From positions 1-5,332 of the forward strand of contig CAIKZV010000565.1 in NCBI GenBank assembly GCA_903831925.1: a DNA stretch of 5,332 nucleotides, given 5' to 3'. Source of the stretch: an uncultured Burkholderiales bacterium (GTDB taxonomy: Bacteria > Pseudomonadota > Gammaproteobacteria > Burkholderiales > Burkholderiaceae_E). Both the position numbers and the translations under genes were made by a program. The notes below the pieces were generated by a model. That model did not search any database and was not told the DNA's origin. It saw only the letters and a list, made by a program, of their open reading frames with translations. Of this stretch, positions 1-5,332 are shown one piece after another. Position 1 is the first letter of the stretch; each line of letters opens with the position of its first letter.

Positions 1-1
1 A

Positions 2-580
2 GACCTCAAGGGCCTGAAATTCCGGGTCGGTGGTTTTGCCGGTCAGGTGCTGGCCAAGCTCGGCGTCGTGCCCCAGCAGATCCCGGGTGGCGATATCTAT
101 CCGGCGCTCGAAAAAGGCACGATCGATGCCGCCGAATGGATCGGCCCGTATGACGACGAGAAACTCGGCTTCAACAAGGTGGCCAAGTTTTACTACTATC
201 CGGGCTGGTGGGAAGGCGGCCCCGGCCTGCATGCCATCGTCAATCAGAAGGCGCTCGCCACGCTGACACCCGAATACAGGGCGATTCTCGAGGCCGGCGC
301 CGAACAGGCCAACAGCTTCATGATGGCCAAATACGATGCGGTCAATCCGCAGGCGCTCAAGCGTCTGGTCGGCAGCGGCACGCAACTCAAGCCCTTCCCG
401 CGCCCGGTGATGGATGCCTGCTTCAAGGCAGCGCAAGAAGTCTATGCCGAGACCAATGCAGCCAACGCCAACTTCAAGAAGGTGTCGGACCATTACTTCA
501 ATTTCCAGCGCGACCAGATCTCCTGGTTCCGCGTGACCGAGAACACCTTCGACGACTATATGGCCAGCGCAAAACGCTGA
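2..580 (+). CDS. takP: TRAP transporter substrate-binding protein, TakP-like (C-terminal part, 5' truncated by window edge)
   Basis: This is the periplasmic receptor of a tripartite (TRAP) secondary importer; it captures an organic acid and passes it to the DctQ/DctM membrane subunits. The frame is open from base 2 to a TGA at 578-580 and gives 192 residues. Family members are roughly 330-370 residues, so about the N-terminal 40-50%, including the signal peptide, lies outside the window. Visible landmarks (numbered from the first codon here) are LKGLKFRVGG at 2-11, where Arg8 matches the conserved ligand-binding Arg of DctP-type proteins; GGDIYPALEKGTIDAAEW at 29-46; GPYDDEKLGF at 48-57; and YYYPGWWEGGP at 64-74. 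These closely resemble what I recall of TakP of Rhodobacter sphaeroides, which binds pyruvate and other 2-oxoacids with a cation. A 2-oxoacid substrate is therefore inferred; lactate or a related acid is possible. The gene converges on dctM. The symbol is provisional. Confidence 0.88.
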   Translation, partial: DLKGLKFRVGGFAGQVLAKLGVVPQQIPGGDIYPALEKGTIDAAEWIGPYDDEKLGFNKVAKFYYYPGWWEGGPGLHAIVNQKALATLTPEYRAILEAGAEQANSFMMAKYDAVNPQALKRLVGSGTQLKPFPRPVMDACFKAAQEVYAETNAANANFKKVSDHYFNFQRDQISWFRVTENTFDDYMASAKR

Positions 581-588
581 GGCCCTGC

Positions 589-618
589 GATCGTGGCGCC
601 ACAGATCGTGGCGTCACG
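589..618. repeat. 15-bp tandem direct repeat, two copies
   Basis: Two adjacent 15-base units occupy 589-603 and 604-618. Both begin GATCGTGGCG and they differ at only two positions (units end CCACA and TCACG). The first copy contains the perfect palindrome GTGGCGCCAC at 593-602. The repeat lies between the takP-like stop and the terminator hairpin. It may be a simple local duplication; no function is assigned. Confidence 0.6.
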
Positions 619-622
619 AAAG

Positions 623-653
623 AAAAAGCCCCGCTTGATGCGGGGCTTTTTTT
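623..653. terminator. Bidirectional intrinsic terminator between convergent genes
   Basis: GCCCCGC (628-634) pairs perfectly with GCGGGGC (640-646) around a 5-base loop (TTGAT). The stem is extended by A-T pairs between the A-run at 623-627 and the T-run at 647-651. The + strand continues into seven Ts (647-653), as expected for termination of the takP-like gene, whose stop is 42 bases upstream. Read on the - strand, the A-rich left flank becomes TTTTTCTTT, so the same hairpin can terminate the dctQM transcript, whose last gene stops at 677. Confidence 0.93.
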
Positions 654-676
654 ATGGCGACCTGCGCAGGGGCTGA

Positions 677-2236
677 TCAGGGCTTTTGTTGCGCCTTGTT
701 CTGGTCCTCACGCATCTGTTCCATCAGGCGCTTGGCAGGATCGTCATCGCCTGCCGGCGCCTCGACTTTCGGAATCGCCGCATCCGGCGCAGGCTTGTCG
801 GCCGCGGGCTTATCCGCGCCTGCTTTGTCTGCACCGGGCTTGGTCGCGGGATCATCATCGAAGCTCTCGACATCGATACGAACCTTCTCGGTATCGACGA
901 CCACTTCCTTGTCGAGCCACATCGTGACCATCCCCGGCCAGAAAATCAGGACCGCGACCAGGATCAGTTGCAGCACCACCCACGGAATCGCCCCGAGGTA
1001 GATATCGGAACTCTTGACTTCCTTGGGTGCGATGCCGCGCAGATAGAACAGCGCGAAGCCAAAGGGCGGATGCATGAAGGAGGTCTGCATGTTCACGCAC
1101 AGCAGCACACCGAACCACACCAGGTCGATGCCCATTTTCGCTGCCACCGGGGCCAGCAGCGGGACGATGATGAAGGCGATCTCGAAGAAATCGAGAAAGA
1201 AGGCCAGAAAGAACACGAAGAGGTTCACGATGATGAGGAACGCGACCTTGTCGCCTCCGGTCATCGAGATCAGCATGTGCTCGATCCAGACGCCACCGTC
1301 GACGCCCTGGAACACCAGCGAAAAGACGGTCGATCCGATCAGGATGAAGATCACCATCGCGGTCAGCCGCATGGTCGATTCCATGCCCTCGCGCATCAGC
1401 TTCCAGGACAGCCGCTTGTGCATGGCGGCGAGCACGATTGCGCCGACTGCACCCATCGCGCCGGCTTCGGTCGGCGTCGCAAGGCCCAGAAAGATCGTAC
1501 CCAGCACCAGGAAGATCAGGACGATCGAGGGCACCATGCCCCAGAGCACCCGCTTCCAAAGCGCCCACCCCTGCAGGGTTCGGGCCTCTGCCGGCAAGGG
1601 CGGCATGAGATGCGGCTTGAGAAACGACAGCACCAGGATATAGAGCACGAAGAGCGCGACCTGAGCAATCGACGGACCGATCGCGCCGGCATACATGTCG
1701 CCGACCGACTTGCCGAGCTGGTCGGCCAGCACCACCAGGACCAGCGACGGCGGGATGACCTGGGTGATCGTGCCGGAGGCCGCGATCACGCCGGTGGCCA
1801 GCTTCATGTCGTAGCCATAGCGCATCATGATCGGCAGCGAAATCACGCCCATCGCAATCACCGATGCCGCCACCGTACCGGTGATCGCGCCCAGCACCGC
1901 TCCCACGATGATGACCGCATAGGCCAGACCGCCGGGCACCGAACCGAAGAGCTGCCCCATCCCTTCGAGCAAGTCTTCGGCCAGACCGCAGCGCTCGAGA
2001 ATCGCCCCCATGAAGGTGAAGAAGGGAATCGCCAGCAGCAGCTCGTTGGACAGGATGCCGAAGATGCGCAGAGGCAGGTTTGCCATGAACTGCGCCGGAA
2101 AAAAGCCGAGTTCGATCGCGACGAAACCCGACAGCAGACCCAGCGCAGACAGCGAGAAGGCGACCGGGAAACCGATCACCATGACAAATACCAGCGCGCC
2201 GAACATCAACGGCGCCATGTTCTGCATCGTGATCAT
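677..2236 (-). CDS. dctM: TRAP transporter large permease subunit (DctM family) with repeat-bearing C-terminal tail
   Basis: This is the main transport subunit of a TRAP importer in the inner membrane; it moves the acid delivered by the periplasmic receptor, driven by an ion (usually sodium) gradient. It has 519 residues and many hydrophobic helices from about residue 8 to 440. Family signatures include GxxxGxxxAxxxAMGxxxxPxMxxxGY around 118-142, GLATPTEAGAMGAVGA at 251-266, FLDFFEIAFIIVPLLAP at 347-363, and QTSFMHPPFGFALFYLRGIAP at 384-404, the last typical of the 'mannitol/chloroaromatic' TRAP group. The frame stays open another 66 codons upstream, but ATG at 2236 is chosen because it overlaps the dctQ stop (ATGA) and has GAGAGG 8 bases upstream. 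Residues 442-519 form an extra hydrophilic tail, Asp/Lys/Pro/Ala-rich, with four pentapeptides at 466-485; many DctM proteins end soon after the last helix, near 430-450 residues. It is the last gene of its - strand run, before the shared terminator. Confidence 0.95.
   Translation of the reverse strand: MITMQNMAPLMFGALVFVMVIGFPVAFSLSALGLLSGFVAIELGFFPAQFMANLPLRIFGILSNELLLAIPFFTFMGAILERCGLAEDLLEGMGQLFGSVPGGLAYAVIIVGAVLGAITGTVAASVIAMGVISLPIMMRYGYDMKLATGVIAASGTITQVIPPSLVLVVLADQLGKSVGDMYAGAIGPSIAQVALFVLYILVLSFLKPHLMPPLPAEARTLQGWALWKRVLWGMVPSIVLIFLVLGTIFLGLATPTEAGAMGAVGAIVLAAMHKRLSWKLMREGMESTMRLTAMVIFILIGSTVFSLVFQGVDGGVWIEHMLISMTGGDKVAFLIIVNLFVFFLAFFLDFFEIAFIIVPLLAPVAAKMGIDLVWFGVLLCVNMQTSFMHPPFGFALFYLRGIAPKEVKSSDIYLGAIPWVVLQLILVAVLIFWPGMVTMWLDKEVVVDTEKVRIDVESFDDDPATKPGADKAGADKPAADKPAPDAAIPKVEAPAGDDDPAKRLMEQMREDQNKAQQKP
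782..841 (-). repeat. In-frame 4 x 15-nt repeat encoding K-x-x-x-D pentapeptides in the DctM tail
   Basis: Residues 466-485 of DctM read as four consecutive pentapeptides: KPGAD, KAGAD, KPAAD and KPAPD. At the DNA level this is a 60-base, 15-base-period imperfect repeat. Codons vary between copies (AAG/AAA for Lys, GAC/GAT for Asp), so the repeat is diverged rather than a fresh duplication. It sits in a disordered-looking segment between the last membrane helix and a short charged end (DDDPAKRLMEQMREDQNK). Confidence 0.8.
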
Positions 2237-2772
2237 TGCAGCGGCCTCTCGTATTGCAGGTCCATCGCGTAATCGCCTTTCAGATAGGCCACGCGCTTGA
2301 TGATTTCGGACACCCCCTGCAATGCCAGCAGCCCGAAGCCGATCGGCAGGACCAGTTTGACCGGCCAGCGAATGAGTCCGCCTGCATTGCTCGACATTTC
2401 GTGGGTGACCCAGGAGTTGACAAACCAGGGCCATGACATCCAGGTCAGCAGCAACGCGCCGGGCATCAGGAAGACAATCAGGCCGAACAGATCGATGCGC
2501 GCCTGTCCGCGAGACGTCAGGCGCGAATAAAGCACATCGACCCGGACATGCTCATTCATTTTCAGCACGAAGGGCGCGCCCAGCAGCACGCAGGCGGCAA
2601 AGAGATACCACTGCACCTCCAGCCAGCCATTCGAACTCATGCTGACGAGATAGCGAACCGTCGCGTTTCCGGCCGAAACCATGCAGGAAATAAACATCGC
2701 CCAGACCGCTAAACGCCCAATCTGCTGATTGAACCAATCGATGGCGTGGGCGAACCCCAGAAGCCCTTTCAT
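2233..2772 (-). CDS. dctQ: TRAP transporter small permease subunit (DctQ family)
   Basis: This is the small inner-membrane subunit that pairs with DctM and helps dock the periplasmic receptor. It has 179 residues, the usual DctQ size. Four hydrophobic segments are visible at roughly 18-40, 54-71, 93-113 and 137-155. The DctQ signature region EVQWYLFAACVLLGAPFVLK begins at residue 52 and is followed by NEHVRVDV at 73-80. The Trp-Pro stretch GGLIRWPVKLVLPIGFGLLA lies at 131-150. The frame could start at a TTG at 2823, but ATG at 2772 is preferred because AAGAGGG sits 5 bases upstream and the extra 17 residues (REGGPRLADSENKRVV and the initiator) are hydrophilic and unlike the family. The stop overlaps the dctM start by 4 bases. 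The lpdA stop is 97 bases upstream, so dctQM may be read from its own promoter or through from lpdA. Confidence 0.94.
   Translation of the reverse strand: MKGLLGFAHAIDWFNQQIGRLAVWAMFISCMVSAGNATVRYLVSMSSNGWLEVQWYLFAACVLLGAPFVLKMNEHVRVDVLYSRLTSRGQARIDLFGLIVFLMPGALLLTWMSWPWFVNSWVTHEMSSNAGGLIRWPVKLVLPIGFGLLALQGVSEIIKRVAYLKGDYAMDLQYERPLQ
2245..2250 (-). promoter_or_regulatory. dctM: Ribosome binding site that sets the dctM start
   Basis: GAGAGG on the - strand lies inside the 3' end of dctQ, 8 bases before the dctM ATG at 2236. Together with the ATGA stop/start overlap it indicates translational coupling and argues against the longer upstream open frame, which would overlap dctQ by about 200 bases. 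Confidence 0.7.
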
Positions 2773-2777
2773 CACGA

Positions 2778-2784
2778 CCCTCTT
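2778..2784 (-). promoter_or_regulatory. dctQ: Ribosome binding site that sets the dctQ start
   Basis: AAGAGGG on the - strand, 5 bases before the ATG at 2772, is the best Shine-Dalgarno match near this gene. It selects the 179-residue protein over the TTG-initiated longer version. Confidence 0.7.
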
Positions 2785-2832
2785 ATTTTCCGAATCCGCT
2801 AGGCGCGGACCGCCTTCGCGCAAAAGCTCGGC

Positions 2833-2873
2833 AGTATAGCCGTCATAAGCCGGTCATCCGAGTACTAAGTCAA
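2833..2873 (-). promoter_or_regulatory. Possible promoter region for dctQM (weak)
   Basis: The 97-base gap between lpdA and dctQ is the place where a dctQM promoter would have to lie. On the - strand it contains TATACT (2838-2833), a good -10-like hexamer, and TTGACT (2873-2868), a good -35-like hexamer that overlaps the lpdA stop. They are 29 bases apart, too far to work as a single sigma-70 pair; the best 16-19-base partner of TATACT is poor. The gap also holds ATGACCGGCTT and ATGACGGCTA, two similar blocks spaced 11 bases apart (2857-2847 and 2846-2837), which could be a regulator site. No intrinsic terminator follows lpdA here, so read-through from lpdA is equally possible. Confidence 0.25.
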
Positions 2874-4639
2874 TGTCGGCGAGTTGTCGCGGGCAGATCG
2901 GTGCACACGCCCTCGAACAGTTCGGCGGCCATGCCGATGGTTTCGCCAAGTGTCGGATGGGGATGGATCGTCCGACCGATATCGGTGGCATCCGCGCCCA
3001 TCTCGATCGCAAGCGCCAGTTCACCGATCATGTCGCCGGCATGCGTCCCGACAATGGCCCCACCCAGCAGGCGATGGCTGGCCTCGTCAAAGATCAGTTT
3101 GGTGAGGCCCTCATCCCGCCCGTTGGCGATCGCCCGACCTGAGGCCGCCCAGGGGAAAGTCGCCTTGGCAACCTTCAGACCCTGCGCGCCGGCCTGCTCT
3201 TCGGTCAGACCGACCCAGGCGATCTCGGGGTCGGTATAAGCCACCGACGGAATGACCCGCGCATCGAAGAAGGACTTTTCGCCGGCGGCAGCTTCTGCGG
3301 CAACATGACCTTCATGGACCGCCTTGTGAGCCAGCATCGGCTGCCCGACGACATCGCCGATCGCGAAAATATGCGAAACGTTGGTGCGCATCTGTTTGTC
3401 GACCGTGATGAAACCGCGCTCACCCACAGACACACCGGCGGCCTCGGCACCAATCGCCAGCCCGTTGGGACGGCGCCCGACTGCACTGAGCACCAGGTCG
3501 TAGCACTGCGGCTCGGCGGGCGCCTGCTCGCCCTCGAACCAGACCATGATGCCTTGCGGGGCCGCTTCAACGCGAACCGTCCGGGTCTTGAGCATGATGC
3601 GATCGAAGCGGGGGGCGTTATGCCGCTGCCATACCCTGACCAGGTCACGGTCGGCGCCGGGCATCAGGCCATCGAGCATCTCGACCACGTCGAGGCGCGC
3701 ACCAAGCGTCGAATAGACCGTGCCCATCTCCAGGCCGATGATGCCGCCGCCGATCACCAGCATTCGGGCGGGTCGTGTCGCTAGTTTCAGGGCGCCGGTC
3801 GAATCGATGATGCGCGGATCATCCGGCAGAAAGGGCAGTCGAACCGACTGACTGCCGGCAGCGATGATCGCCTGCTCGAAACGGATCACCTGCTTTGCAC
3901 CGGTGCGGGCCTGGCCCTCGCCTTCGGTGGTCTCGACCTCTAGATGATGCGGATCGATGAATCGACCAGACCCTCGAATCACCCTCACCTTGCGCGCACG
4001 CGCCATGCCGGCAAGACCCTGGGTGAGCTTGCCGACAACCTTGTCCTTCGAGGCCCTCAGGGCATCGAGATCGATGGTCGGCTCACCAAACATGATGCCG
4101 TGCGCTGCCATTGCCCGCGCTTCGTCGATGACCGAGGCGGTGTGAAGCAAGGCCTTGGACGGGATGCAGCCGACGTTCAGACACACTCCGCCCAGCGTCG
4201 AATAGCGCTCGACCAGAATCGTGTCCAGTCCGAGGTCCGCGGCTCGAAACGCTGCCGAGTAGCCGCCCGGTCCGGCGCCCAGCACGAGCAGTCGACAGGT
4301 GAGGTCTGCGGTGCCTGCGAACGCACCGGCAGCCAGATGCGAAGCCGATGCCGGCGGCGCGTTCGCGGCCGGTTGCGACGGCGCCGCCGCATCGGCCACA
4401 TCCGCCGTCTCGACCATGGCAATCACGCTTCCCTGCGCGACCTTGTCACCCAGGCCGACCTTGAGCTCGACGATGCGACCTGTCGCACTCGACGGAATCT
4501 CCATTGAGGCCTTGTCGGACTCGACCGTCACCAGGCTCTGCTCAAGCTTGACCGTGTCGCCGGCCGAAACCAGCAACTCAATGACCTCGACTTCATCAAA
4601 GTCGCCGATGTCCGGAACCTTCAGTTCGATCAGTGCCAT
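2870..4639 (-). CDS. lpdA: Dihydrolipoyl dehydrogenase (E3) with N-terminal lipoyl domain
   Basis: This FAD flavoprotein reoxidises dihydrolipoamide with NAD+ in cytoplasmic 2-oxoacid dehydrogenase complexes, most likely pyruvate dehydrogenase. At 589 residues it is longer than plain E3 (about 470) because of a fused lipoyl domain. Residues 1-80 are that domain; ESDKASMEIP at 40-49 places the lipoylated lysine at Lys43. An Ala/Pro-rich linker (about 80-113) follows. The E3 core has the FAD-binding GAGPGG (121-126), the redox disulfide in GGVCLNVGCIPSK (Cys153, Cys158), the NAD-binding GGGIIG (297-302), a second FAD contact in FAIGDV (425-430), and the C-terminal HPHPTLGE with the catalytic His561-Glu566 pair. 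All key residues are present, so it should be active. This architecture is that of Neisseria p64k and Cupriavidus PdhL, usually found after aceE-aceF. Here the upstream gene is a proteasome homologue and no E1/E2 gene is in view. The ATG at 4639 begins the lipoyl domain exactly but lacks a strong Shine-Dalgarno. Confidence 0.97.
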   Translation of the reverse strand: MALIELKVPDIGDFDEVEVIELLVSAGDTVKLEQSLVTVESDKASMEIPSSATGRIVELKVGLGDKVAQGSVIAMVETADVADAAAPSQPAANAPPASASHLAAGAFAGTADLTCRLLVLGAGPGGYSAAFRAADLGLDTILVERYSTLGGVCLNVGCIPSKALLHTASVIDEARAMAAHGIMFGEPTIDLDALRASKDKVVGKLTQGLAGMARARKVRVIRGSGRFIDPHHLEVETTEGEGQARTGAKQVIRFEQAIIAAGSQSVRLPFLPDDPRIIDSTGALKLATRPARMLVIGGGIIGLEMGTVYSTLGARLDVVEMLDGLMPGADRDLVRVWQRHNAPRFDRIMLKTRTVRVEAAPQGIMVWFEGEQAPAEPQCYDLVLSAVGRRPNGLAIGAEAAGVSVGERGFITVDKQMRTNVSHIFAIGDVVGQPMLAHKAVHEGHVAAEAAAGEKSFFDARVIPSVAYTDPEIAWVGLTEEQAGAQGLKVAKATFPWAASGRAIANGRDEGLTKLIFDEASHRLLGGAIVGTHAGDMIGELALAIEMGADATDIGRTIHPHPTLGETIGMAAELFEGVCTDLPATTRRH

Positions 4640-4669
4640 GCGTATCGTCTGCCAGAGGGAGTCGTGGGC

Positions 4670-4697
4670 TCGCGCGGGACCGGGGCACCGCGCGCGA
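4670..4697. other. GC-rich inverted repeat between the BPH-like gene and lpdA
   Basis: TCGCGCG (4670-4676) and CGCGCGA (4691-4697) are perfect inverted copies around a 14-base G/C-rich centre, which could extend the stem by two G-C pairs with one bulge. It lies in the 71-base gap, 14 bases after the BPH-like stop (reading on the - strand) and about 30 bases before the lpdA ATG. No T-run follows it on either strand, so it is not a standard intrinsic terminator. It could stabilise the upstream mRNA 3' end or reduce read-through. Confidence 0.4.
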
Positions 4698-4710
4698 ATC
4701 AGGGGGTTTA

Positions 4711-5280
4711 TCAGGTGGGGGTAATCAGGAAATCAAAGACACGGCTGGGTCCGGATGAACTCTTGTCGAACTCTGCACCGGCATTGACGCCGATCTGCGC
4801 GATCTGCGTCGCAGTGCGCTTGCTGCCATAGGTGGCGTACATCGCGCCGAGCGCAAAGTTGCGACCCGAGCCGATCGCCCAGAAGCGATCGAAGCTGAAG
4901 ACTTCACGATAGGAATACACCCCATAAATGCCACTGGGATTGGCAATCAGCGCGGTGATCTGCGAGCTTTCGTAGGGATCGTCGTCTTCTTCCTTGGGAT
5001 TGAGAAAATACTTTTCCTTGAGCTCCTGATGCGCATTCAGGAAAGTCTCGAAGACCTCGTGGCGGGAATGCAACCGAGGATGTTCGATGTTGCCCAATAC
5101 CCGCCTGAGCACTTCGAAATGTGCCGTGCTGCCGGCCAGACCAACCAGCGAATCGCCCACGCGAATGATCTTGTTGTTGGCCTCATAGTCGCCCGGCAGT
5201 CGCGTCTCGCCGAAGGTCACCAGCGTATCGGCACCGATCGCGATCTGATTCTTTTTCTTGACGACGACGATCGTGGTCAC
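4711..5280 (-). CDS. Proteasome-like Ntn-hydrolase, probable BPH (betaproteobacterial proteasome homologue), HslV-related
   Basis: This is a 189-residue predicted self-compartmentalising threonine protease of the proteasome superfamily, expected to assemble into cytoplasmic rings. The start is GTG at 5280, with GGAG 6 bases upstream. It puts Thr2-Thr3 directly after the initiator, so removal of Met exposes the N-terminal Thr nucleophile as in HslV. GADTL gives Asp18 (Asp17 of the mature chain, a catalytic-site position). NNKI gives Lys37, the likely equivalent of Lys33 with a 3-residue insertion. LVGLAGSTAHFEVL (45-58) holds the conserved glycines, AIGSG (135-139) the conserved Ser/Gly turn, and AEFDKSSSGP (169-178) the late Asp/Ser region. 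Against HslV it differs in an acidic segment (PKEEDDDPYESSQ, 95-107), in the SYREVFSFDRFWAIGSG block and in its C-terminus; these features match what I recall of the BPH family. HslV, which is normally followed by hslU, is the main alternative; here lpdA follows instead. BPH has no established ATPase partner, to my knowledge. Confidence 0.85.
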   Translation of the reverse strand: MTTIVVVKKKNQIAIGADTLVTFGETRLPGDYEANNKIIRVGDSLVGLAGSTAHFEVLRRVLGNIEHPRLHSRHEVFETFLNAHQELKEKYFLNPKEEDDDPYESSQITALIANPSGIYGVYSYREVFSFDRFWAIGSGRNFALGAMYATYGSKRTATQIAQIGVNAGAEFDKSSSGPSRVFDFLITPT

Positions 5281-5286
5281 AACAGG

Positions 5287-5290
5287 CTCC
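5287..5290 (-). promoter_or_regulatory. Ribosome binding site for the GTG-initiated BPH-like gene
   Basis: GGAG on the - strand, 6 bases before the GTG at 5280, supports the non-ATG start. The remaining upstream bases to the window end (5291-5332) show no clear promoter hexamers, and no other gene can be identified there. Confidence 0.6.
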
Positions 5291-5332
5291 GAATCGGGAT
5301 CACCCGAAATGTGAACGGCTCACAGCAACACG

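Noticed and set aside
686..2272. A 528-codon open frame on the + strand opposite dctM
   Set aside because: It is the antisense shadow of dctM. Its translation is dominated by His, Arg, Gln, Asp and Glu, as expected from reading hydrophobic codons backwards, and it has no family-like motifs.
2237..2434. 66-codon N-terminal extension of dctM
   Set aside because: It would overlap dctQ almost entirely out of frame and is not membrane-like. The ATG at 2236 has a ribosome binding site and the ATGA overlap.
2773..2823. 17-codon TTG-initiated extension of dctQ
   Set aside because: There is no Shine-Dalgarno before the TTG, the extra residues are hydrophilic, and a better site precedes the ATG at 2772.
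2833..2873. A single sigma-70 promoter made of TTGACT and TATACT
   Set aside because: The spacing is 29 bases, far outside the usable 16-19, so only a weak promoter-region call is made.
3305..3784. Open frames on the + strand within lpdA (also 3944-4507 and 4299-4724)
   Set aside because: They lie opposite a fully conserved lpdA reading frame, have no recognisable motifs and lack upstream signals; they reflect high GC content.
4711..5280. Calling this gene hslV
   Set aside because: The superfamily is right, but the acidic insert, the SYREVFSFDRFW block, the C-terminus and the absence of a following hslU fit BPH better. HslV is kept only as the alternative.

Overview
The window is chromosomal, GC-rich DNA, most likely from a betaproteobacterium. 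Two things point there. The dihydrolipoyl dehydrogenase carries an N-terminal lipoyl domain, the architecture of the Neisseria p64k / Cupriavidus PdhL type. At the right end is a small proteasome-like gene that matches the BPH (betaproteobacterial proteasome homologue) family better than HslV. The genus cannot be fixed from this sequence.

Layout, left to right. Bases 2-580 (+) hold the C-terminal 192 residues of a TRAP-transporter substrate-binding protein of the TakP (2-oxoacid) type; its start lies outside the window. Bases 581-676 hold a 15-bp tandem repeat and a strong hairpin with T-runs on both strands, which looks like a shared terminator for two convergent genes. Bases 677-2236 (-) encode the large TRAP permease subunit (DctM family), with an unusual charged tail containing four tandem Lys-x-x-x-Asp pentapeptides. 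Bases 2233-2772 (-) encode the small TRAP subunit (DctQ family), whose stop overlaps the dctM start (ATGA). Bases 2870-4639 (-) encode a 589-residue dihydrolipoyl dehydrogenase (pyruvate/2-oxoacid dehydrogenase E3) with its own lipoyl domain. Bases 4711-5280 (-) encode the proteasome-like protein, starting at GTG. The last 52 bases are its 5' flank.

How the genes may work together (inference): the soluble receptor on the + strand and the two membrane subunits on the - strand together make one complete tripartite TRAP importer, although they are transcribed towards each other. The receptor resembles 2-oxoacid receptors, and the next gene in line with the membrane subunits is the E3 of 2-oxoacid dehydrogenases, so uptake and oxidation of pyruvate-like acids is a plausible shared theme. 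The proteasome homologue lies on the same strand upstream, 71 bp from lpdA. No HslU or other ATPase gene is visible beside it. No tRNA, rRNA, CRISPR or insertion sequence was seen. No wholly new system is evident; the most interesting items are the BPH-type protease, the repeat tail on DctM, and the split, convergent TRAP locus.
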